A stretch of DNA of 44,513 nucleotides from Cytophagaceae bacterium (GTDB lineage Bacteria; Bacteroidota; Bacteroidia; Cytophagales; Spirosomataceae): contig JAGOAA010000017.1 of NCBI GenBank assembly GCA_017984215.1, forward strand, positions 1 to 44,513, given 5' to 3'. Positions 18,299 to 24,786 of this stretch are shown piece after piece. Under the pieces are notes generated by a model, which saw only the letters and a program-made list of their open reading frames with translations, was not told the DNA's origin and ran no database searches. Position numbers and translations under genes: made by a program. Every line of letters starts with the position of its first letter. The stretch's first letter is position 1.

Positions 18299-18338
18299 TC
18301 GCTAGTCACTAGTCTTTAGAGGCGCGAGACTTCGCTTT
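18289..18338. repeat. Heptamer array B (reverse) plus degenerate REP-like hairpin
   Basis: CTAGTCG, CTAGTCG, CTAGTCA, CTAGTCT run from inside the end of the PIG-L gene to about 18317; this is array B read on the other strand. A degenerate relative of the AGACGCGA hairpin follows (GGCGCGAGACTTCGC, about 18320-18335). Confidence 0.75.
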
Positions 18339-18342
18339 TATT

Positions 18343-18399
18343 CCCAGGGCTGAGGCCTGGGGTTATAAATATTTCAAAACCCCAGACTTTAGTCTGGGG
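18343..18399. repeat. Two adjacent CCCCAGG/CCCCAGA hairpins
   Basis: CCCAGG...CCTGGG at 18343-18361 and the perfect palindrome-like CCCCAGACT-TT-AGTCTGGGG at 18380-18399. They share the CCCAG end sequence and look like two variants of one dispersed palindromic element. They may also terminate the preceding operon, although only short A/T stretches follow. They lie 16 bases before the A/B-barrel gene. Confidence 0.7.
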
Positions 18400-18414
18400 A
18401 TAAACAAAAAAGAT

Positions 18415-18705
18415 ATGTTACATCACAGTGTATTTTTAAAATTCAAGTCGGAAACTTCGAGTGAAGAGCAGGCTTATTTCATCGCTGAATCTAGAAAACT
18501 AGCTCAAATTCCAGGCGTTATGAATCTACAGGTATTGGAGGAATTCAATGCGACTAATCCTTACACGCATGGCTTAGGCATGGATTTTGAAGATCAGGCT
18601 GCTTATGATGTATACTCGAATCATCCTATTCATAATCGCTTCGTTCAGGAGGTTTGGTTGCCACGGGTGGAAAAATGGCAGGAGATAGACTTTAGAGAGA
18701 TTTGA
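18415..18705 (+). CDS. Stress-responsive A/B-barrel (Dabb) domain protein
   Basis: A 96-residue cytoplasmic protein with the Dabb fold: LHHSVFLKFK at the N-terminus, a central helix, and YDVYSNHPIHNRFVQEVWLP near the C-terminus, all typical of this dimeric ferredoxin-like family. The biochemical role of most members is unknown. The name is unrelated to the DAB carbon pump. It appears to be a single-gene unit, with hairpins upstream and heptamer arrays directly after its TGA stop. The start at ATG 18415 gives the usual family length. Confidence 0.82.
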   Translation: MLHHSVFLKFKSETSSEEQAYFIAESRKLAQIPGVMNLQVLEEFNATNPYTHGLGMDFEDQAAYDVYSNHPIHNRFVQEVWLPRVEKWQEIDFREI

Positions 18706-18906
18706 GGTAAGAGGTAGGAGGTAAGAGGTAAGAGGTGAGGTGAGGTGAGGAGTGGCATTAATACTAATTTAAACAAAGACTAGCGACTAAAGAGTTAAGA
18801 GTGAAAAGTTAAGAATGAAGAGTGAAGAGTTAAGAGTGAAGAGTGATAAGGTTAAAAATAATTACAATTTAAACTAAGACTAGCGACTAGTGACTAGCGA
18901 CTATAT
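18704..18906. repeat. Mixed heptamer arrays D, B, A, B
   Basis: GGTAAGA units (D, about 18704-18735) decay into a GGTGA run, followed by a short B array (18778-18790), a long A array (AGAGTTA/AGAGTGA, 18790-18847) and another B array (18879-18906). The last B unit ends two bases before the matB ATG. This fills the whole gap between the Dabb and matB genes, so the malonate operon's promoter must lie within it. Confidence 0.87.
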
Positions 18907-18908
18907 AC

Positions 18909-20363
18909 ATGATTCAAATTTTTCAAAAATCCCTTCCATACGCGGACAAAACAGCCATTATTTCGGAAGGACAAGCATATTCATTCGCGGAATTACATCA
19001 AGCTTCGGCCAATTTTGCTCAACTACTATTGGATGAATCGGCCGATTTAGCTGAAGGGCGAGTAGCCTTTATGGTCAATCCAGGATTCGATTATGTACGT
19101 GTGCAGTGGGGTATTTGGCAAGCGGGCGGAATTGTGGTTCCACTCTGTTTAAGTTATCCATTGCCATCGCTACGCTATACAATTGAGAATTCCGGTGCAT
19201 CTGTTATTGTTGTTTCGCCAGAATTTGAAGGGATGCTTTCGGATTTAGCAAACGAGTTGAATTGTCGGTTCATCGTTTTGGGAAAAAACGAAATAGCGAA
19301 GCATTCGAAAAAGCTACCCGAAGTGAACGATGCGCGCGGAGCCATGATTTTGTATACAAGCGGCACAACAAATTTGCCCAAAGGCGTTGTAAGTACGCAT
19401 GCCAATTTGAATGCACAAATTTCTTCCCTCATCGAAGCCTGGAATTGGACATCAAGCGACGCTACGGTTTGTGTGTTACCCTTACATCATGTTCACGGAG
19501 TTGTTAATGTCGTTTCCTGCGCATTATGGGCAGGAGCTAGCTGTGCATTTATGCCTAATTTCAGTGAAAATGAAATTTTTGGCTTAATCGAAAATCAAAA
19601 GATTAACGTCTTCATGGCGGTGCCAACGATCTATTTCAAGTTGATTACTTATTGGGAGGGACTAGCTAAAGATCAACAGCAGGAGCTTACGGATGCTTTG
19701 GCAAAACTCCGCCTAATGATATCGGGATCTGCGGCATTGCCCGTTTCAGTCATGGAACGCTGGAAGACCATATCAACCCATTTACTTCTGGAGCGTTATG
19801 GCATGACGGAAATCGGGATGGCTTTGAGTAATCCCTACGATGGTCCGCGGGTTGCGGGTCATGTGGGATATCCCTTGCCAGGCGTTTCGGCAAGGTTATC
19901 CGAAGAAGGTGAAATACAAATCAAGGGTAAAACGGTCTTTAAGGAATATTGGAACAAACCCGAATCAACGGCAGAATCATTCACAGAAGATGGATGGTTT
20001 AAGACAGGTGATATCGCGGCGATTGACGAAATAGGCGGCTATCGTATTCTGGGACGTAATTCGGTTGATATCATTAAATCAGGCGGTTACAAAATTTCCG
20101 CTTTGGAAATCGAAGAAGTATTACGCCAATATCCGGGAATCGCAGATTGTTCAGTGGTAGGTTTACCTAATGACGAATGGGGTGAACTCGTGGCAGCAGC
20201 CATTGTAATCAAAGCTGAAGTGGATCAAAAAGCCTTAAATACATGGATGCGCGAGCAAATGCCGGCATACAAAACACCACGAAAATATACGGTATTACCT
20301 GAATTACCCCGTAATGCGATGGGGAAAGTCACCAAAAAAGATGTCGTTAATTTAATTCAATAA
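18909..20363 (+). CDS. matB: Malonyl-CoA synthetase (acyl-CoA synthetase, AMP-forming)
   Basis: A 484-residue cytoplasmic enzyme of the ANL superfamily that joins malonate and CoA using ATP. Motifs in order: the phosphate-binding loop YTSGTTNLPKGV near 147-159, LPLHHVHGVVNV, ERYGMTEIGMALSNPYDGPR near 294-311 (the SNPYDG part is characteristic of MatB and ACSF3), WFKTGDIA, GYKIS, and the adenylation lysine in NAMGKVTKK near the C-terminus. The next two genes encode the malonate transporter MadLM, which supports malonate rather than another short acid. A spacing of one base to madL indicates one operon. It was chosen over a generic fatty-acid ligase on motif and context. Confidence 0.9.
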   Translation: MIQIFQKSLPYADKTAIISEGQAYSFAELHQASANFAQLLLDESADLAEGRVAFMVNPGFDYVRVQWGIWQAGGIVVPLCLSYPLPSLRYTIENSGASVIVVSPEFEGMLSDLANELNCRFIVLGKNEIAKHSKKLPEVNDARGAMILYTSGTTNLPKGVVSTHANLNAQISSLIEAWNWTSSDATVCVLPLHHVHGVVNVVSCALWAGASCAFMPNFSENEIFGLIENQKINVFMAVPTIYFKLITYWEGLAKDQQQELTDALAKLRLMISGSAALPVSVMERWKTISTHLLLERYGMTEIGMALSNPYDGPRVAGHVGYPLPGVSARLSEEGEIQIKGKTVFKEYWNKPESTAESFTEDGWFKTGDIAAIDEIGGYRILGRNSVDIIKSGGYKISALEIEEVLRQYPGIADCSVVGLPNDEWGELVAAAIVIKAEVDQKALNTWMREQMPAYKTPRKYTVLPELPRNAMGKVTKKDVVNLIQ

Positions 20364-20364
20364 T

Positions 20365-20721
20365 ATGTTATTACGCGGAGTAGCCTTGTTGGCCGGCTGT
20401 TACATCATTGGCCAAATCATCGGAGAAAGTCTTGGACATTACCTCGGAATCAACAACAATGTAGGAGGCGTAGGATTTGCCATGCTCTTATTAATTATTT
20501 CACAAAACGAATTGGAAAAACGCGACCTTTTTCATGTCGAAATGGGTGAGGGTGTCATGTTTTGGAGCAAAATGTACATACCAGTGATTGTCGCGATGTC
20601 ATCCATTCAAAACGTGCGTGTAGCTTTCAATAATGGCATATTGGCATTATTAGCGGGCATTTTACCCGTTGCTATCTGTTTACTATTCATGCCCATTTTA
20701 TCCAAATCAACAAACGACTAA
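20365..20721 (+). CDS. madL: Malonate transporter subunit MadL
   Basis: A 118-residue membrane protein with about four hydrophobic segments. The N-terminus RGVALLAGCYIIGQIIGE and the stretch NNVGGVGFAMLLLI are family hallmarks. MadL with MadM forms a sodium-coupled malonate symporter, first described in Malonomonas rubra. It starts one base after matB, and madM starts one base after it. Confidence 0.9.
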   Translation: MLLRGVALLAGCYIIGQIIGESLGHYLGINNNVGGVGFAMLLLIISQNELEKRDLFHVEMGEGVMFWSKMYIPVIVAMSSIQNVRVAFNNGILALLAGILPVAICLLFMPILSKSTND

Positions 20722-20722
20722 C

Positions 20723-21481
20723 ATGGAATACATTATCGAATTATTGGATAAGAATGGGTTGATCATGGCGTTTTTGGTTACAGGAATCCTCGTGTATTTT
20801 TCAGAAGGGATATCGGTGCGCTTGACCAATAAAAAACTACCCGGTTCCGCCATTGCCATCTTTTTGGGATTGGTCATTGCCTACATTGGAGGTGTTTTAA
20901 CGGATGGGAAAAGCGGTATTGCTGATATTCCGGGCTTAAGCGGTTTCAAAGTCATGGGCGGACCGATGTTTCGCGATTTCGCGATCGTTTCCACGGCGAT
21001 GGGAGCGAGCTTTGCCGTCATTAAGAAGACAGGCTCGGTAGGTATATTATCCTTGTTTCTAGGCGTTATCTTCTCATTTGTGGCAGGCGTAGGTATCGCA
21101 TATGCGATGGGAATTCACGATGCAGCAAGTTTGGCTACGATCGGAGCAGGTGCTTGTACCTTTGTTGTGGGCCCTGTAACTGGAACAGCTGTGGGTGCGA
21201 GTTCGGATATAATCGCCATCAGCATTGCAGCTGGAGTCGTGAAATCCATCTTAGTAACCATCGGTACACCGTTCATCGCGCCTTACATTGGTTTGAATAA
21301 CCCCAAATCTGCCATGATTTTTGGGGGTTTGATGGGAACCACGAGTGGAACGGCGGCGGGTTTAGCAGCAACTGACCCTAAATTAGTGCCTTACGGTGCT
21401 ATGACAGCTACATTCTACACAGGATTGGGGTGTCTGATGTGTCCTTCGGTGTTGTATTTTGCACTGAAAGCAATATTGTAG
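20723..21481 (+). CDS. madM: Malonate transporter subunit MadM
   Basis: A 252-residue membrane protein with about eight hydrophobic segments and glycine-rich loops (VGPVTGTAVGASSDI, GGLMGTTSGTAAGLAATDP) typical of MadM. I chose ATG 20723 (MEYIIELLDKNGL) over an upstream ATG at 20669, because the longer form would run back into madL by 53 bases and add residues not seen in the family. It completes a malonate uptake and activation operon. No malonyl-CoA decarboxylase is visible in the window. A C-type heptamer array starts at its stop codon. Confidence 0.9.
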   Translation: MEYIIELLDKNGLIMAFLVTGILVYFSEGISVRLTNKKLPGSAIAIFLGLVIAYIGGVLTDGKSGIADIPGLSGFKVMGGPMFRDFAIVSTAMGASFAVIKKTGSVGILSLFLGVIFSFVAGVGIAYAMGIHDAASLATIGAGACTFVVGPVTGTAVGASSDIIAISIAAGVVKSILVTIGTPFIAPYIGLNNPKSAMIFGGLMGTTSGTAAGLAATDPKLVPYGAMTATFYTGLGCLMCPSVLYFALKAIL

Positions 21482-21620
21482 ACATTAGACGTTGGACGTT
21501 GGAGGTAAGAACTAAGAGTGAAGAGTGAAGAGTGAAGAGTTAAGAGTGAAGAGTGAAGAGGTAAGAAAAAGTTACTGGAGAGACGCGAAACGTCACGACA
21601 AGTAGACATTAGACGTTAAA
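21481..21620. repeat. Heptamer arrays C, D/A, degenerate hairpin, C
   Basis: GACATTA/GACGTTG units (21481-21506), then a long A array with D-type edges (about 21506-21566), then a degenerate AGACGCGA hairpin (about 21578-21596), then two more C units (21601-21616). It begins at the madM stop codon. Confidence 0.83.
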
Positions 21621-21731
21621 CTTTATGCTGGGGAATCGGCGTGAAAAAGGCCTCAAACTTTGGCAAACCTATAAGGATTGCCAAAGAGTTCAATGGCGCT
21701 TCACTCTTAGCCCTTAACTCAAATGGAAGCT

Positions 21732-21751
21732 AGACGCGAAGTATCGCGTCT
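21732..21751. repeat. REP-like hairpin, second perfect copy
   Basis: AGACGCGA and TCGCGTCT arms (8 bp, perfect) around the loop AGTA, the same element as at 12534-12553. It ends five bases before the stop codon of the small membrane protein on the other strand, so it lies between two converging genes. Confidence 0.82.
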
Positions 21752-21756
21752 CTACT

Positions 21757-22044
21757 TTAGTTCGCCAACGCTCGCAAACCACCCCCAATCACCATAACTG
21801 ACGCATAGAACGTAAAGGCCAAAGTGAACAAACCGTCCGCTGCCGTTTGACCAAACACATGGTAAGGTGCCCATAGGAGAACAAGCGTACTGATGAACAA
21901 TAAACCAATCAAAGCTATTTTAATCCAATTGTTCCGACGTGTTTTTTTCAATTCAAATGCCAATAAAATTCCTTCACTCACATAACTGAAAAGGAAAATA
22001 ATCAATAGGCTGTAGGCAAGGGTTTTGATGCTGTTCATGTTCAT
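21757..22044 (-). CDS. Small integral membrane protein, function unknown
   Basis: A 95-residue protein with three hydrophobic segments (LAYSLLIIFLFSYVSEGILLAF, IKIALIGLLFISTLVLLWA and LAFTFYASVMVIGGG). I do not recognise a family. The frame is open to an ATG at 22080, but a TAATTTTG -7 element at 22065-22072 would then lie inside the coding region, so MNMNSIKTL at 22044 (or the next Met at 22038) is the better start. It is divergent from a WYL regulator with a perfect palindrome in between, which suggests the regulator controls it. Confidence 0.68.
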   Translation of the reverse strand: MNMNSIKTLAYSLLIIFLFSYVSEGILLAFELKKTRRNNWIKIALIGLLFISTLVLLWAPYHVFGQTAADGLFTLAFTFYASVMVIGGGLRALAN

Positions 22045-22064
22045 ATCTGTTTGTTTTTCTTGAA

Positions 22065-22072
22065 CCAAAATT
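22065..22072 (-). promoter_or_regulatory. -7 element TAATTTTG of the small membrane protein gene
   Basis: An exact match to TAnnTTTG on the minus strand, 20 bases before the ATG at 22044. No TTTG occurs at the usual 19-20 base distance; the palindrome at 22085-22099 occupies that space. Confidence 0.5.
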
Positions 22073-22084
22073 AGATTCATTGTC

Positions 22085-22099
22085 CGCCAAAATTTGGCG
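22085..22099. promoter_or_regulatory. Perfect 15-bp palindrome, candidate operator
   Basis: CGCCAAAATTTGGCG has 7-bp arms around one base. It lies between the divergent membrane-protein and WYL genes, 12 bases upstream of the -7 element at 22065 and 35 bases before the WYL start codon, a position expected for an autoregulated repressor site. Confidence 0.5.
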
Positions 22100-22134
22100 A
22101 CTTACAAAGAATTTACGATATTGGTCAAAAAAAG

Positions 22135-23220
22135 ATGCATACTTCCGAACGCCTCCGCGAAATCAATGGCCTCCTCCTGCAAAAATCCTTTCAGGTGAAT
22201 CATATTAGCGTTTCCGCTTATTTGAACGAGCATTTTGATGTCATAAACTATGCGGAAAGGTCATTCAGCAGAGATCTCAAGGACCTCAAAGAACTACTTC
22301 AAATCCGCTATCCCGCTTTACACGACACCGAAGGCGAACTAATTAAATTTTCGCGTGCCCAAAATCGATTTTACCTCATCCGAGATGATATTTCGGCATT
22401 TCCGAGTATATCCGATAAAGAATTAAGCCAAATCGCCTCCACAATCGAACAAAACAAACACTTATTTAGCGGTGGAGCAGGCGAGGGGCTTGTCAATAAA
22501 CTCCGAGCCATTGCCATGGAAAACAGCATGGCTCGCCACCATGACATGCTTACCTGGTCGGCGATCGAACTCGTAAAGGACGGGGAACGATCAGGGGCCA
22601 ACTTCATGTCAATCATTTTGGAAAACATCTATGCCAAAAAAGTCATCGCATTTACCCACCGGGGATTAGCTTCCCATTCCAAACAAAAGCAAGCCCTGGG
22701 CTTGCCCGTCTTACTCAAAGAATATAACAACGGCTGGTATACGGGTTGGTATGTGCTATTCCAACCCATGGAACCCGGTGATATGCAACTTAAACTGGAT
22801 ATCAATAAACTCCAATTGTTTGCACTCGACCGAATTGTTCAAATCACACCCGTGCAAGATCAACCGCGCGTGCGGATACATCCGGAATTCAAGCCGGCCG
22901 ACTATTTTAAAAATTGCCTAGGTTTATTTCGAAGCAAAAGTCTACAAGCGCAAAGCATTGTGTGTCAAATCGATAAGGATAATTGGATGTTGAACTACAT
23001 CGAGAAATACCCCATACACGCAAGCCAAGAAATTATTTCAGAAAATGAGTCGAGCGTACGAATCCAACTGAAATTGGAAATCGACCAAGAAGTGGAAAAT
23101 TTCTTTATTCGTTTCGCGCAGGAAATCAGAGTATTGGAACCAGAAATTTTAGTGGAACAAATTAAATCAGGATTGGAAAAGGGGATAGGGAACTACAAAA
23201 ATACCTCGGCAGGTAATTGA
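22135..23220 (+). CDS. WYL-domain transcriptional regulator
   Basis: A 361-residue cytoplasmic regulator. The N-terminal part (RLREINGLLLQKSF, NYAERSFSRDLKDLKELL) is a helix-turn-helix of the DeoR/YafY type, and residues about 160-245 form the ligand-sensing WYL domain (AKKVIAFTHRG, LKEYNNGWYTGWYVLF, ALDRIVQITPV). A C-terminal extension follows, as in other Bacteroidota WYL proteins. Such regulators often answer to nucleic-acid or nucleotide ligands. The palindrome at 22085-22099 is a possible target. Its 3' end overlaps that of the antitoxin gene on the other strand by 28 bases. Confidence 0.88.
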   Translation: MHTSERLREINGLLLQKSFQVNHISVSAYLNEHFDVINYAERSFSRDLKDLKELLQIRYPALHDTEGELIKFSRAQNRFYLIRDDISAFPSISDKELSQIASTIEQNKHLFSGGAGEGLVNKLRAIAMENSMARHHDMLTWSAIELVKDGERSGANFMSIILENIYAKKVIAFTHRGLASHSKQKQALGLPVLLKEYNNGWYTGWYVLFQPMEPGDMQLKLDINKLQLFALDRIVQITPVQDQPRVRIHPEFKPADYFKNCLGLFRSKSLQAQSIVCQIDKDNWMLNYIEKYPIHASQEIISENESSVRIQLKLEIDQEVENFFIRFAQEIRVLEPEILVEQIKSGLEKGIGNYKNTSAGN

Positions 23221-23540
23221 AAAAAATCTCTTAATTTTTGAGCCATCTTTAACGTTATCTCACGCTTACCTGAAAGAACGGCTGATACATGCCCTTTAGA
23301 ACCTATCAAAGGAACTAAATCCTTGGCTTTGATTCCTAATTCATTCATTTTATGAATAATCACTTGAAGTGGATCCATGTTTAGCAAAGGATAATTCCGA
23401 TCGTCATAATCCTTAATCAGTACGATCAACAACTCGAGCTCATCGAGCAATGGGCCCTCTTCCTCCGTATGAAAAATCTTCATCATGCGTTTAGCCGCTT
23501 TTTCATAGTCTTTTTCGGTTTTTAAAACTTTCCATTTCAT
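23193..23540 (-). CDS. higA: HigA antitoxin, XRE-type helix-turn-helix
   Basis: A 115-residue protein: an N-terminal helical part (MKWKVLKTEKDYEKAAKRMM) typical of Bacteroidota HigA, and a C-terminal XRE helix-turn-helix at about 60-112 with AKDLVPLIGSKGHVSAVLSG. HigA binds the HigB toxin and represses the operon. It follows higB after four bases. In this family the toxin gene precedes the antitoxin gene, as here. Its 3' end overlaps the WYL gene by 28 bases tail to tail. Confidence 0.9.
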   Translation of the reverse strand: MKWKVLKTEKDYEKAAKRMMKIFHTEEEGPLLDELELLIVLIKDYDDRNYPLLNMDPLQVIIHKMNELGIKAKDLVPLIGSKGHVSAVLSGKREITLKMAQKLRDFFQLPAEVFL

Positions 23541-23544
23541 AACA

Positions 23545-23865
23545 TTACTTTATATTAATTGGGTTGTCAAAAGGGATTCGTTGTGCATTAATTAAATCAT
23601 AGGATTTATGGTTTCCAAACCAAATGATGTAACAAACTCCCTGGCTAAAATTCATTGAAACAATCAAACGGTAATCATTACCTTTAATATTAAATACGAC
23701 GCGATTATTACCAATGATACTTGCGGATCGATAAACAGCCTTGATTTCATTAAAGTTTGAAAACTTATGTAATGCAAATTCATAATTCCAATTAAATAAC
23801 GCTTTAGATGCATCAGGGTATGATTGCATGTAAAAATTAATCGTTCTTTTAACTAGTATCTTCAT
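23545..23865 (-). CDS. higB: HigB toxin, mRNA interferase
   Basis: A 106-residue RelE-superfamily toxin that cleaves mRNA on the ribosome. Visible features are YPDASKALFNWNYEFALHKF, NNRVVFNIKGNDYRLIV and CYIIWFGNHKSYDLINA, which match HigB-2/MqsR-like type II toxins of Bacteroidota. The open frame reaches 23901, but the promoter element TAGTTTTG lies two bases before the ATG at 23865, so that ATG is the start and the message is nearly leaderless. It forms an operon with higA. Confidence 0.88.
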   Translation of the reverse strand: MKILVKRTINFYMQSYPDASKALFNWNYEFALHKFSNFNEIKAVYRSASIIGNNRVVFNIKGNDYRLIVSMNFSQGVCYIIWFGNHKSYDLINAQRIPFDNPINIK

Positions 23866-23867
23866 AT

Positions 23868-23898
23868 CAAAACTACAATAAAGTTTGCAAAATGCAAA
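23868..23898 (-). promoter_or_regulatory. higBA promoter, TTTG-N19-TAGTTTTG
   Basis: On the minus strand TTTG (23895-23898) is followed by exactly 19 bases and TAGTTTTG (23868-23875), an almost perfect Bacteroidota promoter. The start codon follows after two bases. Confidence 0.8.
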
Positions 23899-23899
23899 C
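23883..23899. promoter_or_regulatory. 17-bp inverted repeat, probable HigA operator
   Basis: GTTTGCA-AAA-TGCAAAC, perfect 7-bp arms. It covers the -33 element of the higBA promoter, where a bound HigA dimer would block polymerase. Autorepression of this kind is established for HigBA operons; the site itself is inferred. Confidence 0.7.
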
Positions 23900-23907
23900 A
23901 AATATTA

Positions 23908-23922
23908 ATCTTGAATCAAGAT
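23908..23922. repeat. 15-bp palindrome ATCTTGAATCAAGAT
   Basis: Perfect 7-bp arms around one base, nine bases upstream of the higBA operator and downstream of the ThuA-like gene. It may be a second operator or a weak terminator of that gene; no uridine run follows it. Confidence 0.4.
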
Positions 23923-23978
23923 AATTGGTACTAACAATAAATGATTAGCTAATACTGATAATCGAAATATTTATCAAT

Positions 23979-24782
23979 TTATTGAACCCGAATCCCCTCA
24001 TCGAACCTGATCGAATGCGCCTTGGAATAATCAATTCCATTACTCAAATCGAGGATATATTTCAAGCCCTGCCACACGTGGTTTTGGTAGATTGGATCCT
24101 GATAATTCGATTTATCATGCCCGAGCGTTGTCACCCAGACATGGCCCCCTTGAAAATTTTGCGTCCAAACCGCTGGAAAATAGCCTTTAAATGAGCCGCT
24201 ATGTTGGTTGACCAAATCCTGTTGTTTTCCATCCAAACTGCTCAAATCATGCATCATCAACACCTGAATGCCCGGATATAACTCCTTCCCAAAATAACAT
24301 TCATCTTCCTTTGTCCATGATATAGGCACGTTATTCATCGAAGGATGCGATGATGCAATGTTTAATACCCGAAAGGGTTGAAATTTGGCATGCCAGGTGA
24401 AGGTTTCCCCAACCATCATTTTAAACCATGGCCAATGACGCTCGGTTCCTGTTACGGAATGCACCCCCACAAACCCGCCTCCGCCTTCAATGTAGCGACG
24501 GAAAGCTAATCGCTGTGCATCCGTAGCAAACACATCATTATTCGTACTCGTAAAGATTAGCGCTGCGTATTTTACCAAATTCGCCTCCGCAAACACCGCA
24601 GGATCATCCGAAACATCAACCTGAATCTGATGCGTCTTGCCTAACCCCTGGAAACAAGCCACGGCGGCAGGAATATTATCATGGACATAACCGGGGCCAT
24701 TTTTGGTATACACCAAGACACGCGGTAAAGGCTTCGTAAAGCCACATAAAAAAACGAATAAACCTATAACGAGTAAACGCAT
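23979..24782 (-). CDS. Exported ThuA-like domain protein
   Basis: A 267-residue secreted protein of the ThuA (trehalose-utilisation) glutamine-amidotransferase-like fold. The signal peptide is MRLLVIGLFVFLCGFTKP. Family stretches are VLVYTKNGPGYVHDNIPAA, FTSTNNDVF, YIEGGGGFVGVHS and GHDKSNYQDPIYQNHVWQGLKYIL. The role is probably carbohydrate related and is not biochemically defined for this type. The open frame reaches 24812, but MRLL at 24782 begins a proper signal peptide and avoids running into the peptidase gene. It follows that gene after four bases, so the two are co-transcribed. Confidence 0.85.
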   Translation of the reverse strand: MRLLVIGLFVFLCGFTKPLPRVLVYTKNGPGYVHDNIPAAVACFQGLGKTHQIQVDVSDDPAVFAEANLVKYAALIFTSTNNDVFATDAQRLAFRRYIEGGGGFVGVHSVTGTERHWPWFKMMVGETFTWHAKFQPFRVLNIASSHPSMNNVPISWTKEDECYFGKELYPGIQVLMMHDLSSLDGKQQDLVNQHSGSFKGYFPAVWTQNFQGGHVWVTTLGHDKSNYQDPIYQNHVWQGLKYILDLSNGIDYSKAHSIRFDEGIRVQ

Positions 24783-24786
24783 CGGA

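Noticed and set aside
18415-18705. Dabb gene as part of the DAB carbon pump
   Set aside because: The names are similar by chance; the protein is a small A/B-barrel unrelated to DabA or DabB.
20669-20722. Upstream start for MadM
   Set aside because: Would overlap madL by 53 bases; the ATG at 20723 fits family length and the one-base spacing of this operon.
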